Assembly (NCBI RefSeq): GCF_021442385.1
Contig: NZ_MUZA01000041.1
Location: 1 to 55,495, forward strand
Origin: Micromonospora sp. MH99
Lineage (GTDB): Bacteria > Actinomycetota > Actinomycetes > Mycobacteriales > Micromonosporaceae
Direction: 5' to 3'
Length of the DNA: 55,495 nucleotides
The position numbers were made by a program, and so were the translations under genes. Below are positions 26,243-34,499 of this stretch, piece after piece; position 1 is the first letter of the stretch; each line of letters opens with the position of its first letter. Below the pieces are notes generated by a model. The model saw only the letters and a list, made by a program, of their open reading frames with translations. It was not told where the DNA came from and made no database searches.

Positions 26243-27642
26243 TGTCCACTCCCTTGTTACTCGCGGTCGGCCCCACGGCCGGCCTTCCCGACCTGCAACT
26301 GATCGTCTTCGCGGCGGGCCTGGTGGTGCTGGCCGGTGTGATCGCCATGACCGAGGCGGCGCTCGCCGCGGTCTCGCCGGCCCGGGCCGCCGAGCTGGCC
26401 CGCGACGGTGTGCGCGGCGCACGGACCCTCCAGGTCGTGGCCGCGGACGTCGTCCGGCACCTCAACCTGCTGCTGTTGCTGCGGCTGCTCGCCGAGCTGA
26501 CCGCCACCACGCTCGTCGCGTTGGTCGCGGTGGACAGCTTCGGCGCCGGCTGGCGTGCCGCGCTGGTCACCGCCGGCGCGATGACAGTGGTCAGCTTCGT
26601 GGTGGTAGGCGTCGCGCCGCGCACCATCGGCCGGCAGCACGCGTACGCGGTGGGCCGGGCGGTCGCGCCGTTGGTCCGCTGGCTGGGCCGCGCGCTCAAC
26701 CCCCTCGCCTCGCTGCTCATCCTGATCGGCAACGCGGTCACCCCGGGGCGCGGCTTCCGCGAGGGGCCGTTCGCCAGCCAGGTGGAGCTGCGGGAGCTGG
26801 TCGACCTGGCCGAGCAGCGCGGCGTCGTGGAGCACGGCGAGCGTCAGATGATCCATTCGGTGTTCGCGCTCGGGGACACCATCGCCCGCGAGGTGATGGT
26901 TCCGCGTACCGAGATGGTGTGGATCGAGGAGGGCAAGACCCTCGCCCAGGCGTTGGTGCTCTTCCTGCGCTCGGGTTTCTCCCGCATCCCCGTGATCGGG
27001 GAGAGCGTCGACGACGTGCTCGGGGTGCTCTACCTCAAGGACCTGATCCGGCGGTCGCGGGGCGGCGACCCGGACGCCGAGCAGTTGCCGGTGGCGGAGC
27101 TGATGCGCCCCGCCACCTTCGTCCCGGAGTCCAAGCCGGTCGACGATCTGCTGTCGGAGATGCAGGCGGCCCGCAACCACCTGGTCATCGTTGTCGACGA
27201 GTACGGCGGCACCGGTGGTCTGGTCACCATCGAGGACATCCTGGAGGAGATCGTCGGTGAGATCACCGACGAGTACGATGTCGAACGCCCGCCGGTCGAA
27301 CGCCTCGCGGACTCCTCGGTGCGGGTGACCGCCCGCCTGCCGGTGGAGAACCTGGGCGAGATGTTCGGCGCCGATCTGCCCACCGACGAGGTGGAGACGG
27401 TCGGTGGTCTGCTCGCCCAGTCGCTGGGACGGGTGCCGATCCCCGGAGCGCAGGCCGAGGTGGCCGGCCTCCGGCTGGTCGCCGAGGGCACCACGGGCCG
27501 ACGCAACCGGATCGACACCGTCCTGGTCAGCAGGGTGGAGTCGGGCGACGAGCAGGACAGCACCGGGCGCGGCGACAGTGCCGGCCCCGGGGACGACCCG
27601 GATCATTATCGAGACGAGGAGAGGCAAGCCGCCGATGCCTGA
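26242..27642 (+). CDS. CNNM/CorC-type transporter with CBS domains (hemolysin C family)
   Basis: A 466-residue membrane protein. The N-terminal DUF21/CNNM region has about four helices (1-170). Two CBS domains follow (about 215-335: MVPRTEMVWIEE, GFSRIPVIGESVDDVLG, EYGGTGGLVTIEDILEEIVGEI). A CorC/HlyC C-terminal domain (about 355-445) precedes a polar tail. The family handles Mg2+/Co2+ or divalent cation efflux. The ATG at 26242 overlaps the ybeY stop by 1 nt, and the 3' end overlaps the next gene by 8 nt. The old name hemolysin is misleading. Confidence 0.9.
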   Translation: MSTPLLLAVGPTAGLPDLQLIVFAAGLVVLAGVIAMTEAALAAVSPARAAELARDGVRGARTLQVVAADVVRHLNLLLLLRLLAELTATTLVALVAVDSFGAGWRAALVTAGAMTVVSFVVVGVAPRTIGRQHAYAVGRAVAPLVRWLGRALNPLASLLILIGNAVTPGRGFREGPFASQVELRELVDLAEQRGVVEHGERQMIHSVFALGDTIAREVMVPRTEMVWIEEGKTLAQALVLFLRSGFSRIPVIGESVDDVLGVLYLKDLIRRSRGGDPDAEQLPVAELMRPATFVPESKPVDDLLSEMQAARNHLVIVVDEYGGTGGLVTIEDILEEIVGEITDEYDVERPPVERLADSSVRVTARLPVENLGEMFGADLPTDEVETVGGLLAQSLGRVPIPGAQAEVAGLRLVAEGTTGRRNRIDTVLVSRVESGDEQDSTGRGDSAGPGDDPDHYRDEERQAADA

Positions 27643-28021
27643 GACACCCGCCGCGCCCGCCGCCCGGCCCACCCCCACCGCGCCGGGCCCGCTGAGCGCC
27701 GAGGACGGCAAGCTCGTCGTCCTGGCCCGGGGCGCCCGCGGGCGGGTCGGTGCCGTGGAGGGGGCCGCGGTCCGGGACTCCGACGGCCGGACGTACGCGG
27801 CGGCAAGCGTCGCGCTGCCCTCGCTGACCCTCACGGCGCTGCAGCTGGCGGTGGCCTCCGCCGTGGCCGCCGGTGCGGGCCGGTTGGAGGCGGCGGTGGT
27901 GGTGACCGAGGCGTCGACGCTGGACGGCGCCGGGCACGCCGCGGTCCGCGACCTCGCCGTGGACGCGCCGATCCACGTGGCCGCGCCGGACGGCACCGTG
28001 CTCGGCACGGTGACCCAGTGA
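27635..28021 (+). CDS. Cytidine deaminase-like protein lacking zinc ligands
   Basis: A 128-residue protein in the position where actinobacteria carry a gene usually named cytidine deaminase. The fold pattern (AAVRDSDGRTYAAASVALPS, then LTALQLAVASAVAAG) matches the deaminase core. The catalytic CAE motif reads TAL, and the PCGxC motif reads LDGAGH, so the zinc Cys residues and catalytic Glu are missing. It is unlikely to deaminate. It overlaps the CBS gene by 8 nt and era by 4 nt, so it is tightly bound to the operon, perhaps as a scaffold or nucleotide-binding protein. Confidence 0.8.
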   Translation: MPETPAAPAARPTPTAPGPLSAEDGKLVVLARGARGRVGAVEGAAVRDSDGRTYAAASVALPSLTLTALQLAVASAVAAGAGRLEAAVVVTEASTLDGAGHAAVRDLAVDAPIHVAAPDGTVLGTVTQ

Positions 28022-28923
28022 GCCCCGTCCGGGATCCGGAGCCGCGTCCGTACCGGGCCGGGTTCGGCTGCTTCGTGGGGCGGCCCAACGCCGGCAAGTC
28101 CACCCTGACGAACGCCATCGTCGGCACCAAGATCGCGATCACCTCGAACAAGCCGCAGACCACCCGGCACGTCATCCGGGCGGTGCTGCACCGTCCGGAG
28201 TCGCAGCTGGTTCTGGTGGACACGCCGGGTCTGCACCGCCCCCGTACGCTGCTCGGCGAGCGCCTCAACGACCTGGTCCGCTCGACCTGGACCGAGGTCG
28301 ACGTGATCGGCCTGTGCATCCCGGCGGACGAGCCGGTGGGGCGCGGCGACCGGTTCATCACCGGCGAGCTGGCCGAGCTGAAGGCGACAGTGCTGGCGGT
28401 GGTCACCAAGACCGACCTGGTGGACAAGCGCCGGCTGGCCGAGCAGCTGCTCGCCGTAAGCGAGCTGGGCGAGTTCGCCGAGATCGTGCCGGTGAGCGCC
28501 GTCTCCGGGCACCAGGTGGACACGCTCGTCGACGTGATGACCAAATATTTGCCGCCGTCGCCCCAGCTCTACCCGGACGACATGCTCACCGACGACCCGG
28601 AGCAGGTGATGGTCGCGGAGCTGATCCGGGAGGCGGCCCTGGAGGGCGTCCGCGACGAGCTGCCCCACTCCATCGCCGTGGTGGTCGAGGAGATGATCCC
28701 CGAGGGTCAGGTCATCAAGATCTACGCCGACCTGTACGTGGAACGGCCCAGCCAGAAGGCCATTGTTCTGGGTCACAAGGCGAGCCGGCTCAAGGAGGTC
28801 GGCACGACCGCCCGCCGGCAGATCGAGGAGCTGCTGGGCAGCCGGGTCTATCTCGACCTGCACGTGCGGGTCGCGAAGGACTGGCAGCGCGACCCGAGGC
28901 AGTTGCGCAAGCTGGGCTTCTAA
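28018..28923 (+). CDS. era: GTPase Era
   Basis: A 301-residue GTPase that binds the 3' end of 16S rRNA during 30S assembly. G1 is GRPNAGKST (21-29), the switch is QTTRHVIRA, G3 is DTPGLH, and G4 is TKTDLVDK (Thr replaces the usual Asn). The C-terminal KH domain contains ELPHSIAVVVEEM and GHKASRLKEVGTTARRQIEELLG. The GTG start overlaps the previous gene by 4 nt. A terminator follows, so era ends the operon. Confidence 0.96.
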   Translation: MSPVRDPEPRPYRAGFGCFVGRPNAGKSTLTNAIVGTKIAITSNKPQTTRHVIRAVLHRPESQLVLVDTPGLHRPRTLLGERLNDLVRSTWTEVDVIGLCIPADEPVGRGDRFITGELAELKATVLAVVTKTDLVDKRRLAEQLLAVSELGEFAEIVPVSAVSGHQVDTLVDVMTKYLPPSPQLYPDDMLTDDPEQVMVAELIREAALEGVRDELPHSIAVVVEEMIPEGQVIKIYADLYVERPSQKAIVLGHKASRLKEVGTTARRQIEELLGSRVYLDLHVRVAKDWQRDPRQLRKLGF

Positions 28924-28934
28924 GAGCGCCATCC

Positions 28935-28957
28935 GGCCGCCCTGCTGAGGGGCGGCC
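28935..28957 (+). terminator. Terminator after era
   Basis: GGCCGCCC and GGGCGGCC form an 8-bp stem with a 7-nt loop, 12 nt after the era stop. The T-run is weak. Confidence 0.7.
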
Positions 28958-29077
28958 TGATCGTTTGCGGTCGGGGCCGTGGGCAGCTTCACGATCGGCC
29001 GGGGTCGGCGTCGTTTGGCGCACGGGCCGCGAAGGGTAGGGGAGGAAGCACCGCGTCCCCGATCCAGATGCAGGCTG

Positions 29078-30214
29078 ATGCGCAACAGATACCTCGATCT
29101 GCTCCGTTTCCTGGCCATCGTCCGGGTGGTCGTCTACCACGTCACCGGCTGGGCGACCCTCACCCTCATCTTCCCGGCCATGTCGGTGATGTTCGCGCTG
29201 GCCGGCTCGTTGATGGCCGCCTCGCTCGCCCGGTCCGGCCCGAGGGCGGTCGGCCGCCGGTTGCGCCGGCTGTTGCCGTCGCTGTGGGTGCTGGCGGCGG
29301 TCTTCGTGCCGGCCATGCTGCTCACCGGGCTGGCGCTGTCGCCCCGGGTGCTGCTGTGGCTGTTCCCGATCACCGATCCGCCGGCGAACAACTGGGGCGC
29401 CCTGGCGCTGAGCATCATCTGGTACCTGCGCGACTACCTGTGGTTCGTGCTCGCCTCACCGGTAGCGCTCTGGCTGTTCCGCCGGGCCCCGCTGCCCACC
29501 CTGCTCGCCCCGTACGTGGTGCTGGTGACGATCGAGGTGGGGATCTACCCGGCGCCGCCGGTGGTGCGCGAGTTCGGGCTGTACTTCGGCGCGTGGCTGC
29601 TCGGCTTCGCCCACCACGCCGGGATGCTGCGTCGACTCACCGGCCGGGTGCTGTACCCGCTGTCGCTGGCCCTCGCGGTCGTCGGCGGGGCCTGGATCGT
29701 CACGCATCCCGGCCCCCGCGGGTACGACCTCAACGACAACCACCTCGGCAACGCGCTCTGGTCGGCCGCGTTCATCCTGGTCGTGCTGGGTCGGGCCCCG
29801 GCCGGGGTGGCCTGGCTGGAGCGCAGCCGGCTGGCCGACCGGCTGGTGACCGTGTTCAACCGGCGGGCGCTGACCATCTACCTCTGGCACATGCCGTTCG
29901 TGGTGGCGCTCACCCCGCTGGTCGACGTGGTCGGCTGGTCGCACCAGGACCCGGTGGGGCTGGCCGTCCGGGTGCTACTGGTCTTCGCACTTGTCGGTCT
30001 GGTCACCCTGGTCGTCGGTTGGGTCGAGGACGTCGCCGCCCGTCGCCGCCCGGAGCTGATTCCCGCCGGCTCGTCGCGCCCGACCGGCCCGCCGGCCCCC
30101 TCCGACCGTGGCCCGGCGGGTCGTCCCGACGTCGGCGAGACCGCCGTACGGGCGGCCGTACCGGCGCAGCGGGTGCCCGGTGCGCCGGTGACCGTCGAGG
30201 TCAACGCTGGCTGA
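29078..30214 (+). CDS. Membrane acyltransferase (acyltransferase 3 family)
   Basis: A 378-residue polytopic protein with about ten membrane helices. MRNRYLDLLRFLAIVRVVVYHVTGWATL is the N-terminal signature of acyltransferase 3 enzymes; the His of VYHVTG corresponds to the conserved active-site His. It would O-acylate a sugar, lipid or secondary product across the membrane. A 50-residue Pro/Arg-rich cytoplasmic tail ends the protein. The ATG at 29078 is chosen as the start of the family domain; its ribosome site is weak. Its last 14 nt overlap the 3' end of the convergent lipoprotein gene. Confidence 0.85.
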   Translation: MRNRYLDLLRFLAIVRVVVYHVTGWATLTLIFPAMSVMFALAGSLMAASLARSGPRAVGRRLRRLLPSLWVLAAVFVPAMLLTGLALSPRVLLWLFPITDPPANNWGALALSIIWYLRDYLWFVLASPVALWLFRRAPLPTLLAPYVVLVTIEVGIYPAPPVVREFGLYFGAWLLGFAHHAGMLRRLTGRVLYPLSLALAVVGGAWIVTHPGPRGYDLNDNHLGNALWSAAFILVVLGRAPAGVAWLERSRLADRLVTVFNRRALTIYLWHMPFVVALTPLVDVVGWSHQDPVGLAVRVLLVFALVGLVTLVVGWVEDVAARRRPELIPAGSSRPTGPPAPSDRGPAGRPDVGETAVRAAVPAQRVPGAPVTVEVNAG

Positions 30215-31007
30215 TCGACACGTCTCCGCTGCCGGCCGAGCCGTCGAGCACCAGAGACGCGGCCGGGTCGTCGGCGACGGTGATCCGGGCGTCGCCGGAG
30301 CCGGTGCTGGAGCGGACCCGGTAGCTGCCGGCCGGCACCACCAGCGAGACGTCCCCACTGGAGGCGTGCACACGCGCCGAGGCGGCGGTCTCCAGCTCGA
30401 CCGTGACGTTGCCGGAGCCGGCCTCGGCGTCCGTCGTCCCGTCCACCCGGCGAGCCGTGATGTCGCCGGAGCCGGCGCGCAGCCGTACTGCCGAACGGGC
30501 CTCGCTCAGCTCGATGTTGCCGGAGCCGGTCTCCACGTCAATCGCCCCGGCGACGTCGCTGATCCGCACGTCGCCCGAGCCCAGCCGCAGCTTCACCGCG
30601 CCGACCTTGGTCAGCTCGACGTCACCCGAGCCGCTCTCGCCCTGCACGGTCACGCCCTCGGGGACGGTCACCTCGTACGAGACGCTGCACCGGTCGCCGC
30701 AGTCGGTGTCCAGCACCAGCTCGCTGTCCTTGATCTCGTACCGGGCCTTGGGCTCGCCGCCCTGGTAGCGCACGACCCGCTTGATCCGTGCCTCGCCCGC
30801 CGTGCCGCCGCCTCGGACGATCACGTCTCCGGAGCCCCCCTGCACCCGGATGGTGCTGATCTTCACCGCCTCGGTGTTGTCGTAGTCGAGCCGGCGGAAG
30901 GACAGGTTGTCGCACCCGGCGAGCAGGATGAGGCCGGTGGCCAGCCCCAAAGCGACGGGCGCGGCGGCGCGGCGACGACGGGCGGCGGTCATCTGGTGCA
31001 GTGCCAT
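30201..31007 (-). CDS. Lipoprotein with DUF4097-type GSGD repeats
   Basis: A 268-residue exported lipoprotein. A basic N-terminus (ARRRRAAAP), a hydrophobic stretch and LLAGC form the signal. The mature part contains nine spaced GSG[DN] turns (for example LRLGSGDVRISD, VETGSGNIELSE, LRAGSGDITARR) about 18-20 residues apart, as in beta-helical DUF4097/DUF2807 adhesin-like proteins. CGDRC may form a disulfide. TAGCGT is 7 nt before the ATG at 31007, so it is probably leaderless. It is divergent from recO. The function of this family is unknown. Confidence 0.85.
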   Translation of the reverse strand: MALHQMTAARRRRAAAPVALGLATGLILLAGCDNLSFRRLDYDNTEAVKISTIRVQGGSGDVIVRGGGTAGEARIKRVVRYQGGEPKARYEIKDSELVLDTDCGDRCSVSYEVTVPEGVTVQGESGSGDVELTKVGAVKLRLGSGDVRISDVAGAIDVETGSGNIELSEARSAVRLRAGSGDITARRVDGTTDAEAGSGNVTVELETAASARVHASSGDVSLVVPAGSYRVRSSTGSGDARITVADDPAASLVLDGSAGSGDVSISQR

Positions 31008-31109
31008 GGCGAGCACGCTACGGCCGGTGGCGAGCCTGGCGCATCGGGGTTCGTCCGCGCATCCACCCCGAACCGACCCTGATTTCAGACCCCGAGGGAG
31101 AATGGTCCG

Positions 31110-31985
31110 ATGGCCGGGTACCGCCGACAGCTCTACCGCGACGACGCGGTGGTGCTGCGCGTGCAGAAGCTCGGCGAGTCCGACCGGATCATCACGCTGC
31201 TCACCCGCCGGCACGGCCGGCTGCGGGCGGTCGCCCGGGGGGTCCGGCGCACCATGAGCAAGTTCGGCGCCCGGCTGGAGCCGTTCGGTCACGTCGACCT
31301 TCAACTCGCCGGCGACCCCAAGGGCAACCACGGCAGCTCGCTGCACACGGTCAGCCAGGTCGAGGGCATCGAGCTGTACGGCAAGCGGTTCCTCGGCGAC
31401 TATCCCCGCTACACGGCGGCCAGCGCGATCGCCGAGACCGCCGAGCGGCTGACACCTGTCGAGCGGGAGCCGTCGCTGCGGCTGTTCCAGCTCACCGTGG
31501 GGGCGCTGAAGGCGCTGTCCCGGGGCGAGCACGCGACCACGCTGGTGCTCGACGCGTACCTGCTGCGCGGGATGGCTCTCGCGGGCTGGGCGCCGGCGCT
31601 GATCGCCTGTGCGGTCTGCGGCACCCCCGGCCGGCACCGCGCGTTCTCCGTGCCGGCCGGCGGCGCGGTCTGCCCGGACTGCCGGCCGCCCGGCGCGGCC
31701 CACCCCGCGCCGGCCACCATCGACCTGATGTCCGCGCTGACCACCGGCGACTGGGTGGTCGCCGACGCCACCGAGGCGGGTGTACGCCGGGAGTGCAGTG
31801 GGCTGGTCGCGGCGCACCTCCAGTGGCATCTGGAACGCGCGCTACGCTCGCTGCCGCTGGTCGACCGGGGTCCCTCGGTCGCCGGCACGGTCCCGCCGCC
31901 GGGCGGCGGTGGGGCTGCGATGCTCCGGCCGCGCGGTGACGTCGAGGCCGGTGCGGACGGCACGAGCAGGGAGAGAGCCGAGTGA
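31110..31985 (+). CDS. recO: DNA repair protein RecO
   Basis: A 291-residue RecO. The N-terminal OB fold begins YRRQLYRDDAVVLRVQKLGESDRIITLL. A zinc finger is visible as CAVC (from about 168) and CPDC (about 188). RecO anneals ssDNA and loads RecA with RecR. The C-terminus has an extra basic, low-complexity stretch. The start ATG at 31110 follows GAGGGA. Its stop overlaps the uppS GTG by 4 nt, the usual actinobacterial recO-uppS pairing. Confidence 0.95.
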   Translation: MAGYRRQLYRDDAVVLRVQKLGESDRIITLLTRRHGRLRAVARGVRRTMSKFGARLEPFGHVDLQLAGDPKGNHGSSLHTVSQVEGIELYGKRFLGDYPRYTAASAIAETAERLTPVEREPSLRLFQLTVGALKALSRGEHATTLVLDAYLLRGMALAGWAPALIACAVCGTPGRHRAFSVPAGGAVCPDCRPPGAAHPAPATIDLMSALTTGDWVVADATEAGVRRECSGLVAAHLQWHLERALRSLPLVDRGPSVAGTVPPPGGGGAAMLRPRGDVEAGADGTSRERAE

Positions 31986-32794
31986 TCCGATCGATGAGGT
32001 CCGGCCGGCGGGAGCCGACGCCACCGACCCCGCACCCGTCCGGTGCCCGGCCGCCGGCGCTGCCGAGCGAGGCGGTGCCCAAGCACGTCGCCGTCGTGAT
32101 GGACGGCAACGGCCGGTGGGCCAAGGACCGCGGGTTGCCCCGCACCAAGGGCCACGAGGCGGGGGAGCACAGCCTCTTCGACACCATCGAGGGCGCGATC
32201 GAGATGGGCATCCCCTACCTGTCGGCGTACGCGTTCTCCACCGAGAACTGGCGGCGCTCGCCCGACGAGGTCCGGTTCCTGATGGGCTTCAACCGGGACG
32301 TGATCCGTCGACGCCGCGACCAGCTGGTCGACCTCGGCGTCCGGGTGGTCTGGTCGGGGCGGTCGGGGCGGTTGTGGAAGAGCGTCATCTCCGAGTTGCA
32401 GACCGCCGAGGAGATGTCCCGGGGCAACTCGACGCTGACCCTGCAGTTCTGCGTGAACTACGGCGGGCAGGCCGAGATCGGCGACGCCGCCGCAGCGATC
32501 GCCCGGGACGTGGCGGCCGGCCGACTGGACCCGTCGAAGGTCACCGAGAAGACCGTCGCGAAATACCTGTACCACCCGGAGATCCCGGAGGTGGACCTGT
32601 TCCTGCGGCCCTCCGGCGAGGAGCGGATCTCCAACTTCCTGCTCTGGCAGACCGCGTACGCCGAGCTGGTCTTCCTGGACACGCTCTGGCCGGACTTCGA
32701 CCGCCGCCACCTGTGGTACGCGTGCGAGCTGTACGCCCAGCGGGACCGGCGGTTCGGCGGCGCGCTGCCCAACCCGGTGGCCCCGACGGTCTGA
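31982..32794 (+). CDS. uppS: Isoprenyl transferase (undecaprenyl diphosphate synthase type)
   Basis: A 270-residue cis-prenyltransferase making the long-chain lipid carrier for cell-wall synthesis. HVAVVMDGNGRWAKDRGLPR carries the catalytic Asp41. YAFSTENWRR and the C-terminal LFLRPSGEERISNFLLWQ, YAELVF are diagnostic. About 30 extra N-terminal residues are proline-rich. The GTG at 31982 overlaps recO; an ATG at 31994 is possible. Actinobacteria often have two such enzymes, so chain length is not certain. Confidence 0.93.
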   Translation: MIRSMRSGRREPTPPTPHPSGARPPALPSEAVPKHVAVVMDGNGRWAKDRGLPRTKGHEAGEHSLFDTIEGAIEMGIPYLSAYAFSTENWRRSPDEVRFLMGFNRDVIRRRRDQLVDLGVRVVWSGRSGRLWKSVISELQTAEEMSRGNSTLTLQFCVNYGGQAEIGDAAAAIARDVAAGRLDPSKVTEKTVAKYLYHPEIPEVDLFLRPSGEERISNFLLWQTAYAELVFLDTLWPDFDRRHLWYACELYAQRDRRFGGALPNPVAPTV

Positions 32795-32862
32795 CGGAGG
32801 CTTACCCGACGGTCACTCTGGGTACCAGCTACGTCAGAAGCCACTGACGGAGGTGAACCCAC

Positions 32863-33048
32863 ATGATCCAGAAGCGCATTGCCCAGTGGGCGGTGATGGC
32901 GATCGCGGTGCCAGTGGCCGCGGCCGGCGCCCGCCGCCTCAGCCACACCCTGGAGGCCCGGCGTGGTCCCTCCGGGGCGACCCGGCTGCTGACCAAGGGT
33001 GCGGATCTGATCCGCCCGCAGAAGGCCAAGCGCCGCCGGTTCTGGTAG
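32863..33048 (+). CDS. Small basic membrane-associated protein (unknown)
   Basis: A 61-residue protein: MIQKRIAQW, a hydrophobic stretch (VMAIAVPVAAAGA, about 11-23), then a basic C-terminal half ending RPQKAKRRRFW. A good ribosome site (GGAGGTG) precedes the ATG. It resembles short conserved actinobacterial proteins of unknown function. It is 68 nt after uppS and is closed by a strong terminator. Confidence 0.75.
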   Translation: MIQKRIAQWAVMAIAVPVAAAGARRLSHTLEARRGPSGATRLLTKGADLIRPQKAKRRRFW

Positions 33049-33062
33049 TCCCCGACCCTCCC

Positions 33063-33095
33063 GCGCCGCCCCGCACACGACGTGCGGGGCGGCGC
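33063..33095 (+). terminator. Strong GC-rich terminator
   Basis: A 14-bp perfect stem (GCGCCGCCCCGCAC / GTGCGGGGCGGCGC) with a 5-nt loop, 15 nt after the small basic protein gene. Confidence 0.8.
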
Positions 33096-33152
33096 TGGCG
33101 TCTCACCCCCGCGGGCGCGTCCAGGAAACCAAATCGGTGCAGCACGCCCCGG

Positions 33153-33225
33153 TCGATCATGGAGTTGGGGTGGCCGTTTCGGCCGCATTCGCGGCTTTCG
33201 TTCGCCACCACAACTCCATGATCGA
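33153..33225. repeat. Palindromic element with TCGATCATGGAGTTG arms
   Basis: TCGATCATGGAGTTG and its complement extend to 22 bp with one mismatch around a 29-nt loop. The loop contains its own small hairpin (GCCGC-ATTC-GCGGC). It lies in the gap between the small basic protein gene and the next plus-strand gene. Confidence 0.9.
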
Positions 33226-33228
33226 CGC

Positions 33229-33307
33229 GGCGGGGGAGGGTGGTCGGGGAGGGGGCCGGGGAGGGTGGGTGGGGTTGGTTGTTTCGGGGTTCGGGGAGGT
33301 GGGGGCA
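33229..33307 (+). repeat. G-rich low-complexity tract (G-quadruplex potential)
   Basis: The plus strand has many runs of three to five G separated by 1-7 nt, directly after the palindrome and just before the TAGGGT box (33310-33315) of the next gene. It is the remaining content of the 33049-33349 gap. Confidence 0.7.
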
Positions 33308-33349
33308 GGTAGGGTCCGGAGGTGGCGGGATGATGCGGTTGGGGGGGAT

Positions 33350-33577
33350 ATGCGGGATCTCCGGTACAAGATGATCATGGCGTTGAACGCTGCGGATCTG
33401 GGCGACCCGATCTGCGAACAGGTCGCCGAGATCTGCGCCGAGATCGCCGAGCAGCACTGCGCGGAGTTCGGTCACACGCCGCAGCTGCGCACCGGTGAGA
33501 TCGCCGAGCTGGTCACCGGTGAGCCGGCCCTGACCTGGGCGCCGTCGACCCCCGAGACCGGGCAGCGTGCCTGGTGA
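33350..33577 (+). CDS. Small unknown protein upstream of pirin
   Basis: A 75-residue acidic protein (MRDLRYKMIMALNAADLG, then helices rich in Glu, Ile and Ala, and a short Pro/Thr tail). No family is recognised. Coding-like third-position GC begins at about this ATG; the ribosome site is a poor G-run. A TAGGGT -10-like box is at 33310, and a 14-codon frame overlapping the start (ATG at 33330, after GGAGGTGGCGG) could be a short leader peptide. The stop overlaps the pirin GTG by 4 nt, so the two are coupled. Confidence 0.65.
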   Translation: MRDLRYKMIMALNAADLGDPICEQVAEICAEIAEQHCAEFGHTPQLRTGEIAELVTGEPALTWAPSTPETGQRAW

Positions 33578-34335
33578 CCGCACCCGCGCCGGCGGTCGAC
33601 CTGCGTCGCGCCGAGGACCGGTTCGCCACCCGGATCTCCTGGTTGGATTCCAAGCACTCCTTCTCGTTCTCCCGGCACTACGACCCGGCCAACACCCACC
33701 ACGGGCTGCTGCTGGTGAACAACGACGACGTGGTCCGGCCGGGCGCCGGCTTCGAGACCCACCCGCACGAGGACATGGAGATCGTCACCTGGGTGCTGCG
33801 CGGCTCCCTCGTGCACCAGGACTCCACCGGCCACTCCGGGGTGATCTACCCGGGCCTGGCGCAGCGGATGAGCGCCGGCACCGGCATCCTGCACTCGGAG
33901 AAGAACGACGCCTGGCGGCTCAACAACCAGGAGCCGCACAGCGACCCCGTGCACTTCGTGCAGATGTGGGTGCTCCCCGATGAGCAGGGCGTCGACCCCG
34001 GCTACGAGCAGCTGGAGATCGAGGACGAGTTGCTGCGCGGCGGCCTGGTGCCGGTCGCCTCCGGGATGGACCGCTACGACGGCGCGTCCGCGATCCGGAT
34101 CCGCAACCGGTACGCCACCCTGCACGCCGCCCGACTCGGCCCCGGCGACGAGGTCACCCTCCCGGACGCGCCCTTCGTGCACCTGTACGTGCCGAACGGC
34201 ACGGTGACCCTGGAGGACAGCGGCCCGCTCGGCACCGGCGACGCCGCCCGGCTCACCATGACCGGCGGCCGGCGGGTGACCGCCGACGAGCCGGCCGAGA
34301 TCCTCGTCTGGGAGATGCACGCCACGATCGCCTGA
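33574..34335 (+). CDS. Pirin family protein (bicupin)
   Basis: A 253-residue bicupin. SKHSFSFSRHYDPANTHHG is the pirin N-terminal signature. The metal site of the first cupin is ETHPHEDMEIVTWVL plus HQDSTGHSG and AGTGILHSE. Bacterial pirins act as quercetin 2,3-dioxygenases or redox-sensing partner proteins; the real role here is unknown. The GTG start overlaps the small upstream gene. A palindromic element follows 22 bp after the stop. Confidence 0.9.
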   Translation: MTAPAPAVDLRRAEDRFATRISWLDSKHSFSFSRHYDPANTHHGLLLVNNDDVVRPGAGFETHPHEDMEIVTWVLRGSLVHQDSTGHSGVIYPGLAQRMSAGTGILHSEKNDAWRLNNQEPHSDPVHFVQMWVLPDEQGVDPGYEQLEIEDELLRGGLVPVASGMDRYDGASAIRIRNRYATLHAARLGPGDEVTLPDAPFVHLYVPNGTVTLEDSGPLGTGDAARLTMTGGRRVTADEPAEILVWEMHATIA

Positions 34336-34357
34336 CGGTGCCCGCGTCGGCTCCCAT

Positions 34358-34429
34358 GATCACGCTCGAACATGGATGTAGTGGCCTCCCTGGCGCGGGA
34401 GGCCACTACATCATGGATCGAGCACGATC
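34358..34429. repeat. Palindromic element, GTAGTGGCC family (copy 1)
   Basis: The core is a 16-bp perfect stem GATGTAGTGGCCTCCC / GGGAGGCCACTACATC with a 6-nt loop. It is flanked by 5-nt internal bulges and an outer GCTCGA/TCGAGC and GATC pairing. It lies between the convergent pirin and gnd genes. A homologous copy is at 45869-45947. Confidence 0.92.
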
Positions 34430-34450
34430 TTGCTGAGCGCGGCGCGCGGC

Positions 34451-34488
34451 GCGCGGTGCGTCGCGCGGCGCGCGGTGCGTCGCGCGGG
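34451..34488. repeat. 19-bp GC tandem repeat between palindrome and gnd
   Basis: GCGCGGTGCGTCGCGCG with two spacer bases is repeated with a period of 19 bp. It ends 11 bp before the gnd stop codon. Confidence 0.75.
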
Positions 34489-34499
34489 GGCGCTCCTGG

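Noticed and set aside
26242..27642. Hemolysin function for the CBS protein
   Set aside because: The DUF21/CBS/CorC architecture is that of a cation transporter; the hemolysin name is historical.
26257..29118. 953-codon minus-strand frame opposite the CBS protein and era
   Set aside because: Antisense shadow; biased His/Gln/Arg/Gly composition typical of GC-rich complementary frames.
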